Positions 7,652 to 16,806 of a stretch of DNA of 51,903 nucleotides are shown here, in pieces. The first letter of the stretch is position 1. Every line of letters starts with the position of its first letter. A program made the translations under genes and the position numbers. The notes under the pieces are model-generated. The model had not been told where the DNA came from, ran no database searches, and saw nothing but the letters and a program-made list of their open reading frames with translations. Source of the stretch: a bacterium (GTDB taxonomy: Bacteria > Cyanobacteriota > Vampirovibrionia > Gastranaerophilales > Gastranaerophilaceae); contig JAFUEV010000044.1 of NCBI GenBank assembly GCA_017470245.1, forward strand, positions 1 through 51,903. The letters run 5' to 3'.

Positions 7652-8094
7652 TATTTAGATATTTCTTCAAAATATCTTTCTATTGCTTTGTAACCTTGGT
7701 AAATTTCACTTGTTAAATTCACGTATCTTGAAGCTGCTAAGAACTTTAGCTCTTTTGCTCTAATTTGTAATAATGTATCAGAGTCATTTTTCAGGTTCTT
7801 TTCCAATGACATTGACCATCTTTTTAAGAAAGCCAGTTCTTCGTTTATTTGTTTTATTGTTGAAAATTCCAACGGACTGAAATCATATTTTGCAAGTAAT
7901 GTTTTTTCAGCATTAGATATTCTTGTTTGTACAACCGGAGTACCATATATCTTTTTAATTACAATATAACTGTCTGCAATTCGTCTGTGTGATTCCGGAA
8001 CTTCTCCTTTAGCTAACATTGCAGAGGTACTTAATGAACTGAATCTATCGTCGTTTCCTGCTAATGAACTTAAATTTGTGCTTTCAATAAGCAA
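7648..8094 (-). CDS. Uncharacterised helical protein
   Basis: 148 residues as counted from a TTG at 8094. I recognise no family. It is predicted mainly helical, with heptad-like stretches (IKQINEELAFLKRWSMSLEKNLK) and no cysteine, signal peptide or membrane segment. The TTG has no ribosome site. The frame stays open upstream without any ATG, GTG or TTG, and a GGAG sits eight bases before an in-frame ATT at 8122-8124. Translation may therefore begin at that ATT (MNTTVQNNN...), giving about 10 more residues. It is convergent with ldpA; the stop codons overlap. Confidence 0.65.
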   Translation of the reverse strand: MLIESTNLSSLAGNDDRFSSLSTSAMLAKGEVPESHRRIADSYIVIKKIYGTPVVQTRISNAEKTLLAKYDFSPLEFSTIKQINEELAFLKRWSMSLEKNLKNDSDTLLQIRAKELKFLAASRYVNLTSEIYQGYKAIERYFEEISKY

Positions 8095-8277
8095 TTTATT
8101 ATTATTTTGAACTGTAGTATTAATAGCCCCATCTCCATATAAAATTGAACAACATTATCATAATTCTTATAGAAATTTTTGTCATGTTATTTTAAATATA
8201 TATTAAGATAAAATGTCAAATTTTTTACATTACTCTAAAAATTAGTTAGTTTTACTGTTATCATAATTTTTTTAGAA

Positions 8278-8283
8278 TATAAT
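8278..8283 (+). promoter_or_regulatory. -10 element six bases before the mnmG start (leaderless candidate)
   Basis: TATAAT at 8278-8283, then six bases, then ATG. A start point seven bases after the -10 would fall on the ATG itself. No Shine-Dalgarno sequence precedes the gene. The -35 region is weak. Confidence 0.5.
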
Positions 8284-8289
8284 GTTTGT

Positions 8290-10155
8290 ATGTTTAAGTA
8301 TGATGTTATAGTAGTTGGTGGCGGACACGCCGGTTGTGAAGCAGCAATTGCCTGTGCAAGGCTTGGTGCTAAAACGCTGCTTGCATCTTTAAATTTGGAT
8401 AATATAGCTCTTATGCCTTGTAATCCTGCAATTGGAGGACCTGCAAAATCTTGTCTTGTTAGAGAAATTGATGCTTTAGGCGGTATTATGGGCGTTGCTG
8501 CCGATGCAACTTATATGCAGTTAAAAACTCTTAATTCTTCAAAAGGTCCTGCTGTTAGAGCTTTAAGAGCGCAGTCGGATAAACGTGAATATATGCGTTT
8601 TGTAAGAGGATTAATTGAATCAGAATCACAGTTATCTCTTAAACAGTGTACAATGACGGAACTTCTTGTTGAAAATAGTACTGTTAAGGGATTAAAAGAT
8701 GAATTTGGACAAGAATATTATGCTCCTTGCGTTATTTTAACAACAGGAACTTCTCTTGAAGCCAGAATTTGGGTTGGACTTCAATATCTTGAATTTGGCA
8801 GACTCGGTGAAGCCAGTGCCAAAGGTTTATCTCCTTCATTAAAAAACCTTGGTTTTAAAATCGGAAGGTTAAAAACCGGTACTCCTGCCAGAGTTGATGC
8901 CAGAACTATTGATTTCTCAAAAATGACTGAGCAACCGGGTGACAAAAATCCTTCTTTCTTCTCATTTCTGCCAAATAGACCAATTCGTGAACAATATCCT
9001 TGCTATTTAACACGTACGACAGATAAAACTCATGAAATTATAAGAAATAATCTTGATAAATCACCAATGTATTCGGGATTAATTCACGGAATAGGACCAA
9101 GATATTGTCCTTCTATAGAAGATAAAGTTGTTAGATTTGCACATAATCCATCTCATCATATTTTTATAGAACCTGAAGGAAAAAATACTTATGAAATGTA
9201 TGTCGGCGGTTTTTCAACTAGTTTACCCGCTTCTGTTCAAATAGAAATGCTTCATTCTCTTCCTGGACTTGAAAATGTTCATATTATGAAACCTGCCTAT
9301 GCTGTAGAATATGATTATGTTCCTGCTGTTCAGTTAACTCACTCTTTAATGACAAAACAAATTAAAGGTTTGTTCTGTGCTGGGCAAATTAACGGTACAT
9401 CCGGTTATGAAGAAGCAGCAGCACAAGGACTTCTTGCCGGTATTAATGCAATTAATTATTTGCAAAATAAAGAAATGATTACATTATCCAGAGAATCTTC
9501 TTATCTTGGTACTTTGGTTGATGATTTGGTTACAAAAGATATAGATGAACCATACAGAATGCTTACTTCTCGTTCTGAATACAGATTGCTTTTAAGACAG
9601 GATAATGCAGATGAAAGGCTTACTAATATTGGTTATAAAGTTGGTTTAATAAGTGAAGAAAGATATCAAAACTTTTTAGAGAAACAAGATACTATAGAAA
9701 AAGAAATTCATCGATTACTTACTCAAAAAATTTCTCCTTCAGATGAAGTAAACAGTGTCCTTGCTAAATATAATGAACATATTGACCGAGGTTTGAAATT
9801 GTCTGAATTATTAAAACGTCCTAATGTAACCTATGAAGTTTTAATTGATGCCGACGAAGATACCAAAAATCTTGCACTTACTCGTGATGTTTATGAACAG
9901 GTTGAAGTAAAAATTAAGTATGACGGTTATATAAAAAGACAAATTCAACAAGTCAGTATGTCTGATAAACTTGAAAAAATTAAAATCCCTGAAGATATTG
10001 ATTATAAATCAATTCAACATATATCTATCGAAACTAGAGATAAACTCGCAAAAATCCGTCCTGTAACATTAGGACAAGCATCAAGAATTGGCGGAGTAAA
10101 ACCGGCAGATATTTCTGTTTTAATGGTCATGATTGAATCTCATAAATTGAGATAA
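8290..10155 (+). CDS. mnmG: tRNA uridine-5-carboxymethylaminomethyl modification enzyme MnmG
   Basis: 621 residues, full length for MnmG/GidA. The FAD-binding Rossmann motif VGGGHAGCEAA is at the N-terminus. CNPAIGGPAKSCLVREIDALGG, GLQYLEFGRLGEAS, RLKTGTPARVD and GLFCAGQINGTSGYEEAAAQG are all present. The C-terminal helical MnmE-binding part (YEQVEVKIKYDGYIKRQ, IRPVTLGQASRIGGVKPADISVL) is complete. With MnmE it uses methylene-THF, FADH2 and GTP to modify U34 of tRNAs reading NNA/NNG codons. mnmE is not in this window. The gene has its own promoter and apparently no leader. Confidence 0.97.
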   Translation: MFKYDVIVVGGGHAGCEAAIACARLGAKTLLASLNLDNIALMPCNPAIGGPAKSCLVREIDALGGIMGVAADATYMQLKTLNSSKGPAVRALRAQSDKREYMRFVRGLIESESQLSLKQCTMTELLVENSTVKGLKDEFGQEYYAPCVILTTGTSLEARIWVGLQYLEFGRLGEASAKGLSPSLKNLGFKIGRLKTGTPARVDARTIDFSKMTEQPGDKNPSFFSFLPNRPIREQYPCYLTRTTDKTHEIIRNNLDKSPMYSGLIHGIGPRYCPSIEDKVVRFAHNPSHHIFIEPEGKNTYEMYVGGFSTSLPASVQIEMLHSLPGLENVHIMKPAYAVEYDYVPAVQLTHSLMTKQIKGLFCAGQINGTSGYEEAAAQGLLAGINAINYLQNKEMITLSRESSYLGTLVDDLVTKDIDEPYRMLTSRSEYRLLLRQDNADERLTNIGYKVGLISEERYQNFLEKQDTIEKEIHRLLTQKISPSDEVNSVLAKYNEHIDRGLKLSELLKRPNVTYEVLIDADEDTKNLALTRDVYEQVEVKIKYDGYIKRQIQQVSMSDKLEKIKIPEDIDYKSIQHISIETRDKLAKIRPVTLGQASRIGGVKPADISVLMVMIESHKLR

Positions 10156-10192
10156 TTTATAGATATTCTGACCTTATAATTTAAAATTATAG

Positions 10193-10216
10193 AGTTTTTT
10201 ATTAAAAAACTTTTTC
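10193..10216. terminator. AT-only hairpin between convergent genes
   Basis: AGTTTTTT (10193-10200) and AAAAAACT (10204-10211) pair around a three-base loop, followed by TTTTTC. The stem is AU-rich and so weak, but its position between mnmG and the convergent gene at 10226 fits a shared terminator. Confidence 0.45.
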
Positions 10217-10225
10217 TTCTAAAAT

Positions 10226-10474
10226 TTACTTCTTATTCTTGTTCTTTTTATTTTTATTTTTGTTTTTTTCTTCATCAAGTCTTTTTTTTGTTATTAGATA
10301 ACCGCATTTTGAACAAGCAAGAATTCTTCCTGTTGAATCAATTGGCATAAAATTATGTTTGCAAGTAAGAACATCTTCTATTTCTGCATTGTCCTCAAAT
10401 GCATTAGCTATAGGCGTTTTATCCTTATTTTTTGACTGTATTAACAATTTGATTATTTTTTCTATAATATACAT
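10226..10474 (-). CDS. Small zinc-ribbon-like protein
   Basis: 82 residues. A compact CxH...CxxC site (Cys38, His40, Cys54, Cys57; TCKH and ACSKCG) with a short PIDSTGR turn between suggests one bound zinc. A polybasic Lys/Asn tail (about 15 residues) follows and may bind nucleic acid or membrane. The ATG shares a base with the stop of the UbiA-family gene (TAATG), so the two are co-translated. No named family is recognised. Confidence 0.75.
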   Translation of the reverse strand: MYIIEKIIKLLIQSKNKDKTPIANAFEDNAEIEDVLTCKHNFMPIDSTGRILACSKCGYLITKKRLDEEKNKNKNKKNKNKK

Positions 10475-11469
10475 TATTTTATTACCAATTTATCTATCAA
10501 TATTGCAATACATAATATTAGGCTAAATGAATACAAAATATTTTGTGCCAGAAAAAATTTCATCATAAAATTTTGTTGTTCGGGGGGAAATTTGTTTATA
10601 GTTTCCTTTGTTCCCATAAAAATACTGTATTCTATTTGTTCCTCAGGTGATTTTATATGCTTTTTCATTACTTTTATCAATTTTATTGCAATTGGAAGCG
10701 TTATAAAAGTAAGTATATATATTATCCCTATTTTTTCTAATAAAATCCAAACTATAATATTTATGTATGCCATTATTATTATAAGTATCAAAAGTATTAG
10801 AGCATTATATTCGTTACCGCATAATCGGCTTAATGTAATTTTCCTGTTTGTTTTATCAAATTTATAATCAAGTAACATGTGATTATGCAAGACTGCAACA
10901 GCAAGCAACCCTGTAGAAATTGAATATATCATTATATTTGTTGAAAAATCTCCGGTCATTACAAGATAAATTCCCGAATATATTAGTGGAGAAAAAACTA
11001 TTGCTACAAGTATTTCGCCAAGTCCTAAACAGCCTAAAATAGGATAAAGTATACAAATTATTGAAGCAGGTATTACTACATAAAAAAGCTTAAATCCTAC
11101 TACATGTACAAAGAAAATGCATATTAAAAATGAGACACTAAATAAAAATAAATTTAGTATCATAGCTTTTTTTAGACTGAATATACCTTCTCTAATATAT
11201 AAACATTTTTGGGCTTGAAAATTAAAATCAGATTTTAACCCTTTATCAATTTCAGCTTTTTCTCTTGAATAATCAACTATGTCATCAAATAAATTTGTTG
11301 CCAGATGAAGAATTACTACTCCGACTATAGCAATAAGTCCATATAATACATTACCTTTGTGAATTAATGCATATAAAAAAGGTACTATACAAGACATTAA
11401 TGATATAGGTATAGAGTAACCTCGGCATACTTTAAAATAAAGCGAAAATTTTTCTAAAAACGAATGCAT
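10474..11469 (-). CDS. UbiA-family prenyltransferase (MenA-like)
   Basis: 331 residues from the ATG at 11469, chosen because GGTGGA lies at good spacing before it. A TTG 27 codons upstream gives an unlikely hydrophobic extension. About eight or nine membrane helices are predicted. The first Asp-rich site is NLFDDIVDYSREKAEID (Asn59, Asp63, Asp66); the second is DYKFDKTNRKITL. These bind Mg2+ and the prenyl diphosphate. MenA (dihydroxynaphthoate prenylation in menaquinone synthesis) is the closest type, but chlorophyll/haem/quinone prenyltransferases share these motifs. No other men genes are nearby, so the acceptor is uncertain. Confidence 0.8.
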   Translation of the reverse strand: MHSFLEKFSLYFKVCRGYSIPISLMSCIVPFLYALIHKGNVLYGLIAIVGVVILHLATNLFDDIVDYSREKAEIDKGLKSDFNFQAQKCLYIREGIFSLKKAMILNLFLFSVSFLICIFFVHVVGFKLFYVVIPASIICILYPILGCLGLGEILVAIVFSPLIYSGIYLVMTGDFSTNIMIYSISTGLLAVAVLHNHMLLDYKFDKTNRKITLSRLCGNEYNALILLILIIIMAYINIIVWILLEKIGIIYILTFITLPIAIKLIKVMKKHIKSPEEQIEYSIFMGTKETINKFPPEQQNFMMKFFLAQNILYSFSLILCIAILIDKLVIK

Positions 11470-11643
11470 AAACAAAAAATCCACCAATATAGTATAAGTA
11501 TACCTCAAAAAAAAAGAGCAAATGTTAAATTTTGTTAAAAAAATAATCAAGTAATAATTAAGACCGACGTATTATTATAAAAAAAATTATAAAAACAATG
11601 TTTGAAATTTAAAAAAAATGTGTAAAAACCTAAAAAAACATGT

Positions 11644-11688
11644 TATAATAATAAAACAATGAATGACAAAGTGTTAATAATACACTTT
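11644..11688 (+). promoter_or_regulatory. -10 element and 7-bp hairpin in the HEAT-protein leader
   Basis: TATAAT at 11644-11649, then AAAGTGT (11668-11674) and ACACTTT (11682-11688), a perfect dyad with a seven-base loop near the predicted start of transcription. About 120 bases of AT-rich leader separate it from the start codon. The dyad could be an operator or a 5'-end stabilising hairpin. I see no known riboswitch or other feature in the 260-base gap. Confidence 0.4.
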
Positions 11689-11810
11689 ATATATCAGAGA
11701 AAAATAAATGTTAATATTTTGTAATTTATCAACCCCAAAATAGCAATTATATAAAATAAAAATTTTTTATATATAAGTGATGGTAAGTAAGTAAATTTGT
11801 CGGAGGAAGA

Positions 11811-12659
11811 ATGACAATAAGTGTGAACTCTAAAAAGAAACAAGCAAAAAAATCTTTTGATGAATTATTAAATGATTTAAGAACAAGCAATTCAGAAAAA
11901 GTTCGTTATAATGCTGCAAGAGTACTTGGAGAAATGGGCGATGCAAATGCAGTTGAGCCATTAATTGATGTATTAAAAAATGACAGAAACGGTTCTGTTC
12001 GTTTATATGCTGCAAGAGCTTTAGGTGAATTGGGCGAAGTTTCTGCAACAATTCCTTTAATTGAATCATTACGTGAAGACAGAAATGTTGACGTTAGAGT
12101 ACGTGCAGCAAGAGCTTTAGGTCGTTTAGGCGGTCGTGAAGTTGTTGAACCGTTAGTTGAAGCATTAAACGATGAAAATCCTCAAGTATGTATTACTGCT
12201 ACAGATGCTTTAATTGAAATTGGTGATGTTGCTACAGATGCTTTAATCGAATCATTAGACAGTGAAAAAGTTAATGTTAGATGTGATGCAACAAGAGCTT
12301 TAGGGGAAATAGGTAATTCAAAAGCTGTTGATTATATTATTAAAATGCTTAAAGATGAATGGGTAAATGTAAGAATTTATGCAGTTACTTCATTAGGCAA
12401 ACTTAATGACACAAAAGCAGTTCCTTCTTTAATTGAAGTTATGAAAAATGAAAAAGAAAATGATTTAGTAAGAGCAGGTGCTGCAGCAGCTTTAGGTGTT
12501 TTACGTGACCAAAGAGCATTGTTGCCATTAAGAGAATTAATTGTTAAAGCTCAAGAACTTGGTGAATTAGAAGATACTGCATTAAAATCATTTAAGAAAA
12601 TCATGGCTGCAAATTGGAAACCGGTTAATGAAGCTCCTAATAAAAAAGTAAATGCTTAA
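11811..12659 (+). CDS. HEAT-repeat protein, PBS-lyase type
   Basis: 282 residues with a strong GGAGGA ribosome site. From about residue 18 to 265 it consists of roughly eight 31-residue helical repeats of the VR-x-x-AA-x-ALG-x-(L/I)G-x-x-x-AV-x-PL-I-x-x-L pattern, as in phycobilisome-lyase HEAT repeats (CpcE, NblB and relatives). No phycobiliproteins are expected here, so a scaffold or protein-binding role is more likely than a lyase. There is no catalytic residue pattern and no signal peptide. Single-gene unit: own leader upstream and terminator downstream. Confidence 0.9.
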   Translation: MTISVNSKKKQAKKSFDELLNDLRTSNSEKVRYNAARVLGEMGDANAVEPLIDVLKNDRNGSVRLYAARALGELGEVSATIPLIESLREDRNVDVRVRAARALGRLGGREVVEPLVEALNDENPQVCITATDALIEIGDVATDALIESLDSEKVNVRCDATRALGEIGNSKAVDYIIKMLKDEWVNVRIYAVTSLGKLNDTKAVPSLIEVMKNEKENDLVRAGAAAALGVLRDQRALLPLRELIVKAQELGELEDTALKSFKKIMAANWKPVNEAPNKKVNA

Positions 12660-12677
12660 TCAAAATAGTAAATAAAC

Positions 12678-12705
12678 AATGGCGCTAGATAGGCGCCATT
12701 TTTTA
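12678..12705 (+). terminator. Intrinsic terminator after the HEAT-repeat gene
   Basis: AATGGCGC (12678-12685) pairs with GCGCCATT (12693-12700) across a seven-base loop, followed directly by a T run. It overlaps the last bases of the convergent gene at 12703. Confidence 0.9.
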
Positions 12706-13914
12706 TTTTTGTTTGAATTTATTTTTTATTTTTTCTTTTAGCAGTTCAAATTTTATTCTTAGATAAACATTATTTGAATTTCCTATTCTAATATTTTTCA
12801 ATGCTAAATTATATGCTTTTTTGTTTCTATGATTTGTTGTTCCTTCAATTAAACCTTTAATTTTTGCAAATTCTACGTTTTGTTCTTTTTCTTTTAATTT
12901 AGTTGATATTATAAGTGCTTTTTCGTTTTCTTCTTTTACTAAAAAGTTATCATTACAAGTATTAAAAGTTTTTTCCCCTATTTCTGTTCTAATAATAACA
13001 CTACTTTTTCCTTCTTTATCATTTTCCTCTTTTATATAGTTATCACCTACAGATATATCAGAATTTTTATTTAGCTTGTTAAGGCAATATAGACAGCACT
13101 CCGGTACAAAATATTTTTTTATTTCCATTCGTTTTTTTCTGTGCAAATCTATATATGAATTATCATCAAATTCTATTCTTACGTCACCTGGCCATCCGCT
13201 TTTTATTTTTGTTCTAAAGAAGAGATTTTTTATTTTCTTCTTTTTGTATTTTTGTTTAAAATATTCTACAACTCCGTAGTTCATTGTTTTATCACAAAAC
13301 AATCCTATTAATAAATAGTTTTCTTTGTTTAACTTTTTTTCTTTTATAAAATCGATTATTCCGTTAATTACGCAACCGGTTCCAACTATTATTACTTTTT
13401 CGTTCGGGTGTTTTAAAATATATCTACAGCTATCTTCGTTAGAAATAGTTAAATATCTGCTTTTAGGGGTGTTTATAAGTGTTGTATCTTTGTTAAAATA
13501 TTTTGTTTTTAGTTGGTTGTCATAATTATATCCATCTAATAAAAATGCACAATCATAAATTTTATTAGTAAGTAAGGTTGTTATAAGTTGAGTTATAACT
13601 CCACCACTTGTTGAATTAATTAAGATTTCTTTATTCTTTGTCTTTGCTGATAGTATACTTTTGTAGTTACCTAAAATTTGTTTTTCGACGGGTATATTTT
13701 CGTCATAATTATATTGTTTATTTTGAGGACAAACTTTTTTGCATAGTCCGCAATTTATGCAGTTGTCTTGAATGTCCGGTAAATAATTATATTTTTCCTT
13801 TTTTATAGTTATTGCATCTTTGGGACATATTGCTGCACAAATACCGCATTGAATGCACATTTCTTTTGGTATTGGAGTGTTTATGTTGTCCTCCAATCTT
13901 CTATATACTTCCAT
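12703..13914 (-). CDS. FrhB/F420-hydrogenase-beta-like iron-sulfur protein
   Basis: 403 residues. Two N-terminal 4Fe-4S sites, Cys20/23/26/30 (CIQCGICAAICP) and Cys52/55/58/62 (CINCGLCKKVCP), precede the domains found in coenzyme F420 hydrogenase beta subunits (STSGGVITQLITTLL, VIIVGTGCVINGI, LIGLFCDKTMNYG, ECCLYCLNKLN..DISVGD). Many bacteria without F420 carry such proteins beside polysaccharide pyruvyl transferases. The role there is thought to be flavin-dependent redox chemistry on envelope glycans. Its ATG lies 34 bases inside the end of the pyruvyl-transferase gene, which implies coupling. True F420 dependence is unlikely; the substrate is unknown. Confidence 0.85.
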   Translation of the reverse strand: MEVYRRLEDNINTPIPKEMCIQCGICAAICPKDAITIKKEKYNYLPDIQDNCINCGLCKKVCPQNKQYNYDENIPVEKQILGNYKSILSAKTKNKEILINSTSGGVITQLITTLLTNKIYDCAFLLDGYNYDNQLKTKYFNKDTTLINTPKSRYLTISNEDSCRYILKHPNEKVIIVGTGCVINGIIDFIKEKKLNKENYLLIGLFCDKTMNYGVVEYFKQKYKKKKIKNLFFRTKIKSGWPGDVRIEFDDNSYIDLHRKKRMEIKKYFVPECCLYCLNKLNKNSDISVGDNYIKEENDKEGKSSVIIRTEIGEKTFNTCNDNFLVKEENEKALIISTKLKEKEQNVEFAKIKGLIEGTTNHRNKKAYNLALKNIRIGNSNNVYLRIKFELLKEKIKNKFKQK

Positions 13915-15086
13915 AATGTATCAAAACAACTTGTTTCTAATATATCATTCATTTTATTTTTTATTATTTCTCGTTCATTTTCGAGATTCTTAATTAATTC
14001 ATTTACTTTATTCTCAAATTCCTCATTCGATATTTCGTTTTTACAATCAAATAAGTATTTATCTTGATTTAAGTTATGCATTAGTTCTTTATATTTTATA
14101 GCCCAGCCTATTACAATGCAGGGAATAAATTGTTTATATGAGTGAACTATTGAGTGATATCTTGATGTTATTAAAAACTTGAACTTTGGTAATATTTTCT
14201 GAAATTGTATACAATTTAAGTCATCGCTAATAAGAGTTACTTTTATATTATCATTAAACATATCTTTGAGCTTTTTACATACTTGTAAATCACTCTTAGC
14301 ATAATAAGAAAGGTATATGTTGAAATTTTTATCTAAAAGACTTTGTATTTCTCGTTTATACAAGTTAAAATAGGCTTTTTCATCTGTTCTCTCTAAAATT
14401 CTTGTACTTGGAAGAATAAGAATACTGTTTTCTTTTATGTTTATATTTATATTTTTTTCTTTGTTATCTAAAATAATATTTTCATATGAATTTTTATTTT
14501 GTAAAACTAAATCGTATGATAAAATTATATTTTTTATTCCTAAGTCTTTTAATTGATTGTAACCGTCTTTTTCTCTGCAAAATATTAAATCAGCTTTATT
14601 TAGCCATTTTGTTATATCTTTTTTTGTAATTTTATCTTCTTTTTTATAGTCAAATGGTCCAAATGATTGCGGCATAAGAACTATTTTTTTGTTAAATATT
14701 TTTGCAAGTTTTATGTTATTAATTATTCTTTGGTTTGCTTTTTTCCCCCATTTAGATGTCAGTGCAAAACCGCTTATATCAATTATAATGTCTGCTTTTT
14801 TAAATTCTTGGTACCATATTTCCAAGTTTTCGTTTTTTTTAAATATATTTGTTATTTTATCAGCTATATGGTAATAAGGTGATGCAAGGTGTTTTCTTTG
14901 TTTTGAATCTTCTTTTAATAATTTAATATTGTTTAAAAGTTTTTCTTTTTTTTTGTCAAATTCACTAAGGCTTATGAACGTAATTTGTGCATTTTCATCT
15001 TTTGATTTTATTTCTGCAGCAACTGCATAAAACATTGATTCTGCACCTTTATTATTAAATCCTGCGCCTGTAATAATGTAATTCAT
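13881..15086 (-). CDS. Polysaccharide pyruvyl transferase family protein
   Basis: 401 residues. The N-terminal TGAGFNNKGAESMFYAVAAEI, the middle DISGFALTSKWG and IVLMPQSFGPFD, the CREKDGYNQLKDLG stretch and the C-terminal LITSRYHSIVHSYKQFIPCIVIGWAIKY identify the family (GT-B-like fold). Members transfer enolpyruvate from PEP to sugars of envelope polysaccharides, making pyruvate ketals. It is probably cytosolic and acts on lipid-linked or nucleotide-linked glycan precursors. It is first gene of a pair with the FrhB-like protein. A TATTAT/TATAAT-rich stretch upstream (around 15125) could be its promoter. Confidence 0.88.
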   Translation of the reverse strand: MNYIITGAGFNNKGAESMFYAVAAEIKSKDENAQITFISLSEFDKKKEKLLNNIKLLKEDSKQRKHLASPYYHIADKITNIFKKNENLEIWYQEFKKADIIIDISGFALTSKWGKKANQRIINNIKLAKIFNKKIVLMPQSFGPFDYKKEDKITKKDITKWLNKADLIFCREKDGYNQLKDLGIKNIILSYDLVLQNKNSYENIILDNKEKNININIKENSILILPSTRILERTDEKAYFNLYKREIQSLLDKNFNIYLSYYAKSDLQVCKKLKDMFNDNIKVTLISDDLNCIQFQKILPKFKFLITSRYHSIVHSYKQFIPCIVIGWAIKYKELMHNLNQDKYLFDCKNEISNEEFENKVNELIKNLENEREIIKNKMNDILETSCFDTLWKYIEDWRTT

Positions 15087-15213
15087 TTTATTTCTCTATC
15101 TATTTCTTGTTTTCTTATAGTTATCATATAATAAATTTGTAGATTAATAAAAATTTATACAAAAATATACATAGTGATTAAATAAAGATAAAATAAAAAT
15201 TATGTCTTATTTA

Positions 15214-15648
15214 TTATTTTTTAAGGAAGTCTATTATTGCAATTAAACCAAGTTTATAGCTGTTTGCGCCAAAACCAGTTATTTGTCCTATGCATGCAGG
15301 TGCAGTAAGTGAAATTTTTCTAAAATCTTCTCTTGTATGTATGTTTGATAAATGTATTTCTACTGTTGGTATTTGAACTGCCAGTATTGCATCTCTTATT
15401 GCGACACTTGTATGTGTATAAGCAGCAGGGTTCATAACTATACCATCATAATTGTTTTTTGCAGATTGTATTTTGTTAACTATTTCGCCTTCAATATTTG
15501 ACTGATAAAAATCTACTTCAACATTTTCTTTTAATGCAATTGTTCTAATATAATTTTCTATGTCTTGTAGTGTTTGTATACCGTATTTATCAGGTTCTCT
15601 TGTCCCAAGTAAGTTTAAATTAGGTCCGTTTAAGATTAATATTTTCAT
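15214..15648 (-). CDS. aroQ: Type II 3-dehydroquinate dehydratase
   Basis: 144 residues, the normal size. The signature [19 protein letters not shown] carries the catalytic Arg and the flexible-lid Tyr. [22 protein letters not shown] and [18 protein letters not shown], with the catalytic His, complete it. It dehydrates 3-dehydroquinate to 3-dehydroshikimate in aromatic amino-acid synthesis. It follows dxr by eight bases, and its AGGT ribosome site overlaps the dxr stop. It is last in the manC-dxr-aroQ unit. Confidence 0.96.
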   Translation of the reverse strand: MKILILNGPNLNLLGTREPDKYGIQTLQDIENYIRTIALKENVEVDFYQSNIEGEIVNKIQSAKNNYDGIVMNPAAYTHTSVAIRDAILAVQIPTVEIHLSNIHTREDFRKISLTAPACIGQITGFGANSYKLGLIAIIDFLKK

Positions 15649-15656
15649 ATAATTAC

Positions 15657-16805
15657 CTACATTTCTTTTATATGATTTCTTGTTATTTCTCTTATTTTCT
15701 CATCTTCTTCTATAATTTGTTCTATCGTTGGATTATTTATTCCTTTGTATCTATTACATATATCATTTGTTATTTTATATATATCTAAATAATTTATTTT
15801 TTTTTCTAAAAATGCAAATACGGCTTCTTCATTGGCTGCATTCATACAAACCGGGTAAGTTCCACCTTTTTTCCCCATTTCTATTGCTAATTTTAATGAT
15901 GGAAATTTATCAAAATCAGGTTCATAAAATTCAAGTTTTGATGCTTTAATAAAATCAAAACTTTCTGTTTCTATTCCTTCAATTCTATCCGGATATGTAA
16001 GAGCATATTGAATTGGTATATGCATGCTTGGAATACCAAGTTGGGCTATTACACTACCGTCAGAAAATTCAACTGCACTATGAACATAACTTTGAGGATG
16101 AATTACAACTTTAATATCATCATATTTGAAATTAAATAAATGATGGGCTTCAATAACTTCCAAACCTTTATTCATTAATGTAGCCGAGTCAACTGTTATT
16201 TTTTTACCCATTTTCCAGCGTGGGTGATTTAATGTTTCAGATAAGTCAGCGTGTTCCATTTCTTCAATTGTTGAGTTTCTGAATGGACCTCCTGAGGCAG
16301 TTATAATCAAATGTTTTACACTTTTAGAATCGCCTATACATTGAAAAATTGCGCTATGTTCACTATCTACGGGAATTATTTTAACATTATTTTCTTTCGC
16401 AAGCTTCATTACTATATCACCTGCCATGACAAGGGTTTCTTTATTTGCAAGTGCGATATCTTTCTTATTCTCTATTGCTGTTATTGTTGGTTTTAATCCG
16501 ATTTTCCCTGATACTGCAACGAGCAGCATATCTATCATTGGTAGTTCTGCTATTTTATTTATTCCGGTTTCACCGTTAAAAACATATATACCTGGAAATT
16601 TGTCTTGTATAATCTTAGCATCATTTTCATTTTTCACAGATACAAACATCGGATGAAATTTTTTAATTTGTTCAATTAGTAAGTTTGTATTATTTCCTGC
16701 TGATAATGCTATTATTTCAAATTTATCCTTTAATTTTTCAACAACTTCTAATGCTTGTGTTCCTATTGAACCTGTTGAACCTAATATCGCTATTCTCTTA
16801 ACCAT
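15657..16805 (-). CDS. dxr: 1-deoxy-D-xylulose 5-phosphate reductoisomerase
   Basis: 382 residues from the ATG at 16805 ([15 protein letters not shown]), one base after the manC stop. A TTG nine codons earlier lies inside manC and is not needed. NADPH-binding [26 protein letters not shown], the metal site [19 protein letters not shown], the flexible loop and [27 protein letters not shown] are all present. It converts DXP to MEP, the committed step of the non-mevalonate isoprenoid pathway. Its product could supply the prenyl donor for the UbiA-type enzyme nearby. Confidence 0.96.
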   Translation of the reverse strand: MVKRIAILGSTGSIGTQALEVVEKLKDKFEIIALSAGNNTNLLIEQIKKFHPMFVSVKNENDAKIIQDKFPGIYVFNGETGINKIAELPMIDMLLVAVSGKIGLKPTITAIENKKDIALANKETLVMAGDIVMKLAKENNVKIIPVDSEHSAIFQCIGDSKSVKHLIITASGGPFRNSTIEEMEHADLSETLNHPRWKMGKKITVDSATLMNKGLEVIEAHHLFNFKYDDIKVVIHPQSYVHSAVEFSDGSVIAQLGIPSMHIPIQYALTYPDRIEGIETESFDFIKASKLEFYEPDFDKFPSLKLAIEMGKKGGTYPVCMNAANEEAVFAFLEKKINYLDIYKITNDICNRYKGINNPTIEQIIEEDEKIREITRNHIKEM

Positions 16806-16806
16806 T

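Noticed and set aside
11470..11550. 27-residue hydrophobic extension of the UbiA-family protein from a TTG
   Set aside because: No ribosome site at the TTG, whereas GGTGGA precedes the ATG at 11469, where UbiA similarity begins.
12703..13914. Literal F420 hydrogenase subunit
   Set aside because: No other hydrogenase or F420 genes nearby; the neighbour is a pyruvyl transferase, the usual setting for non-F420 homologues.
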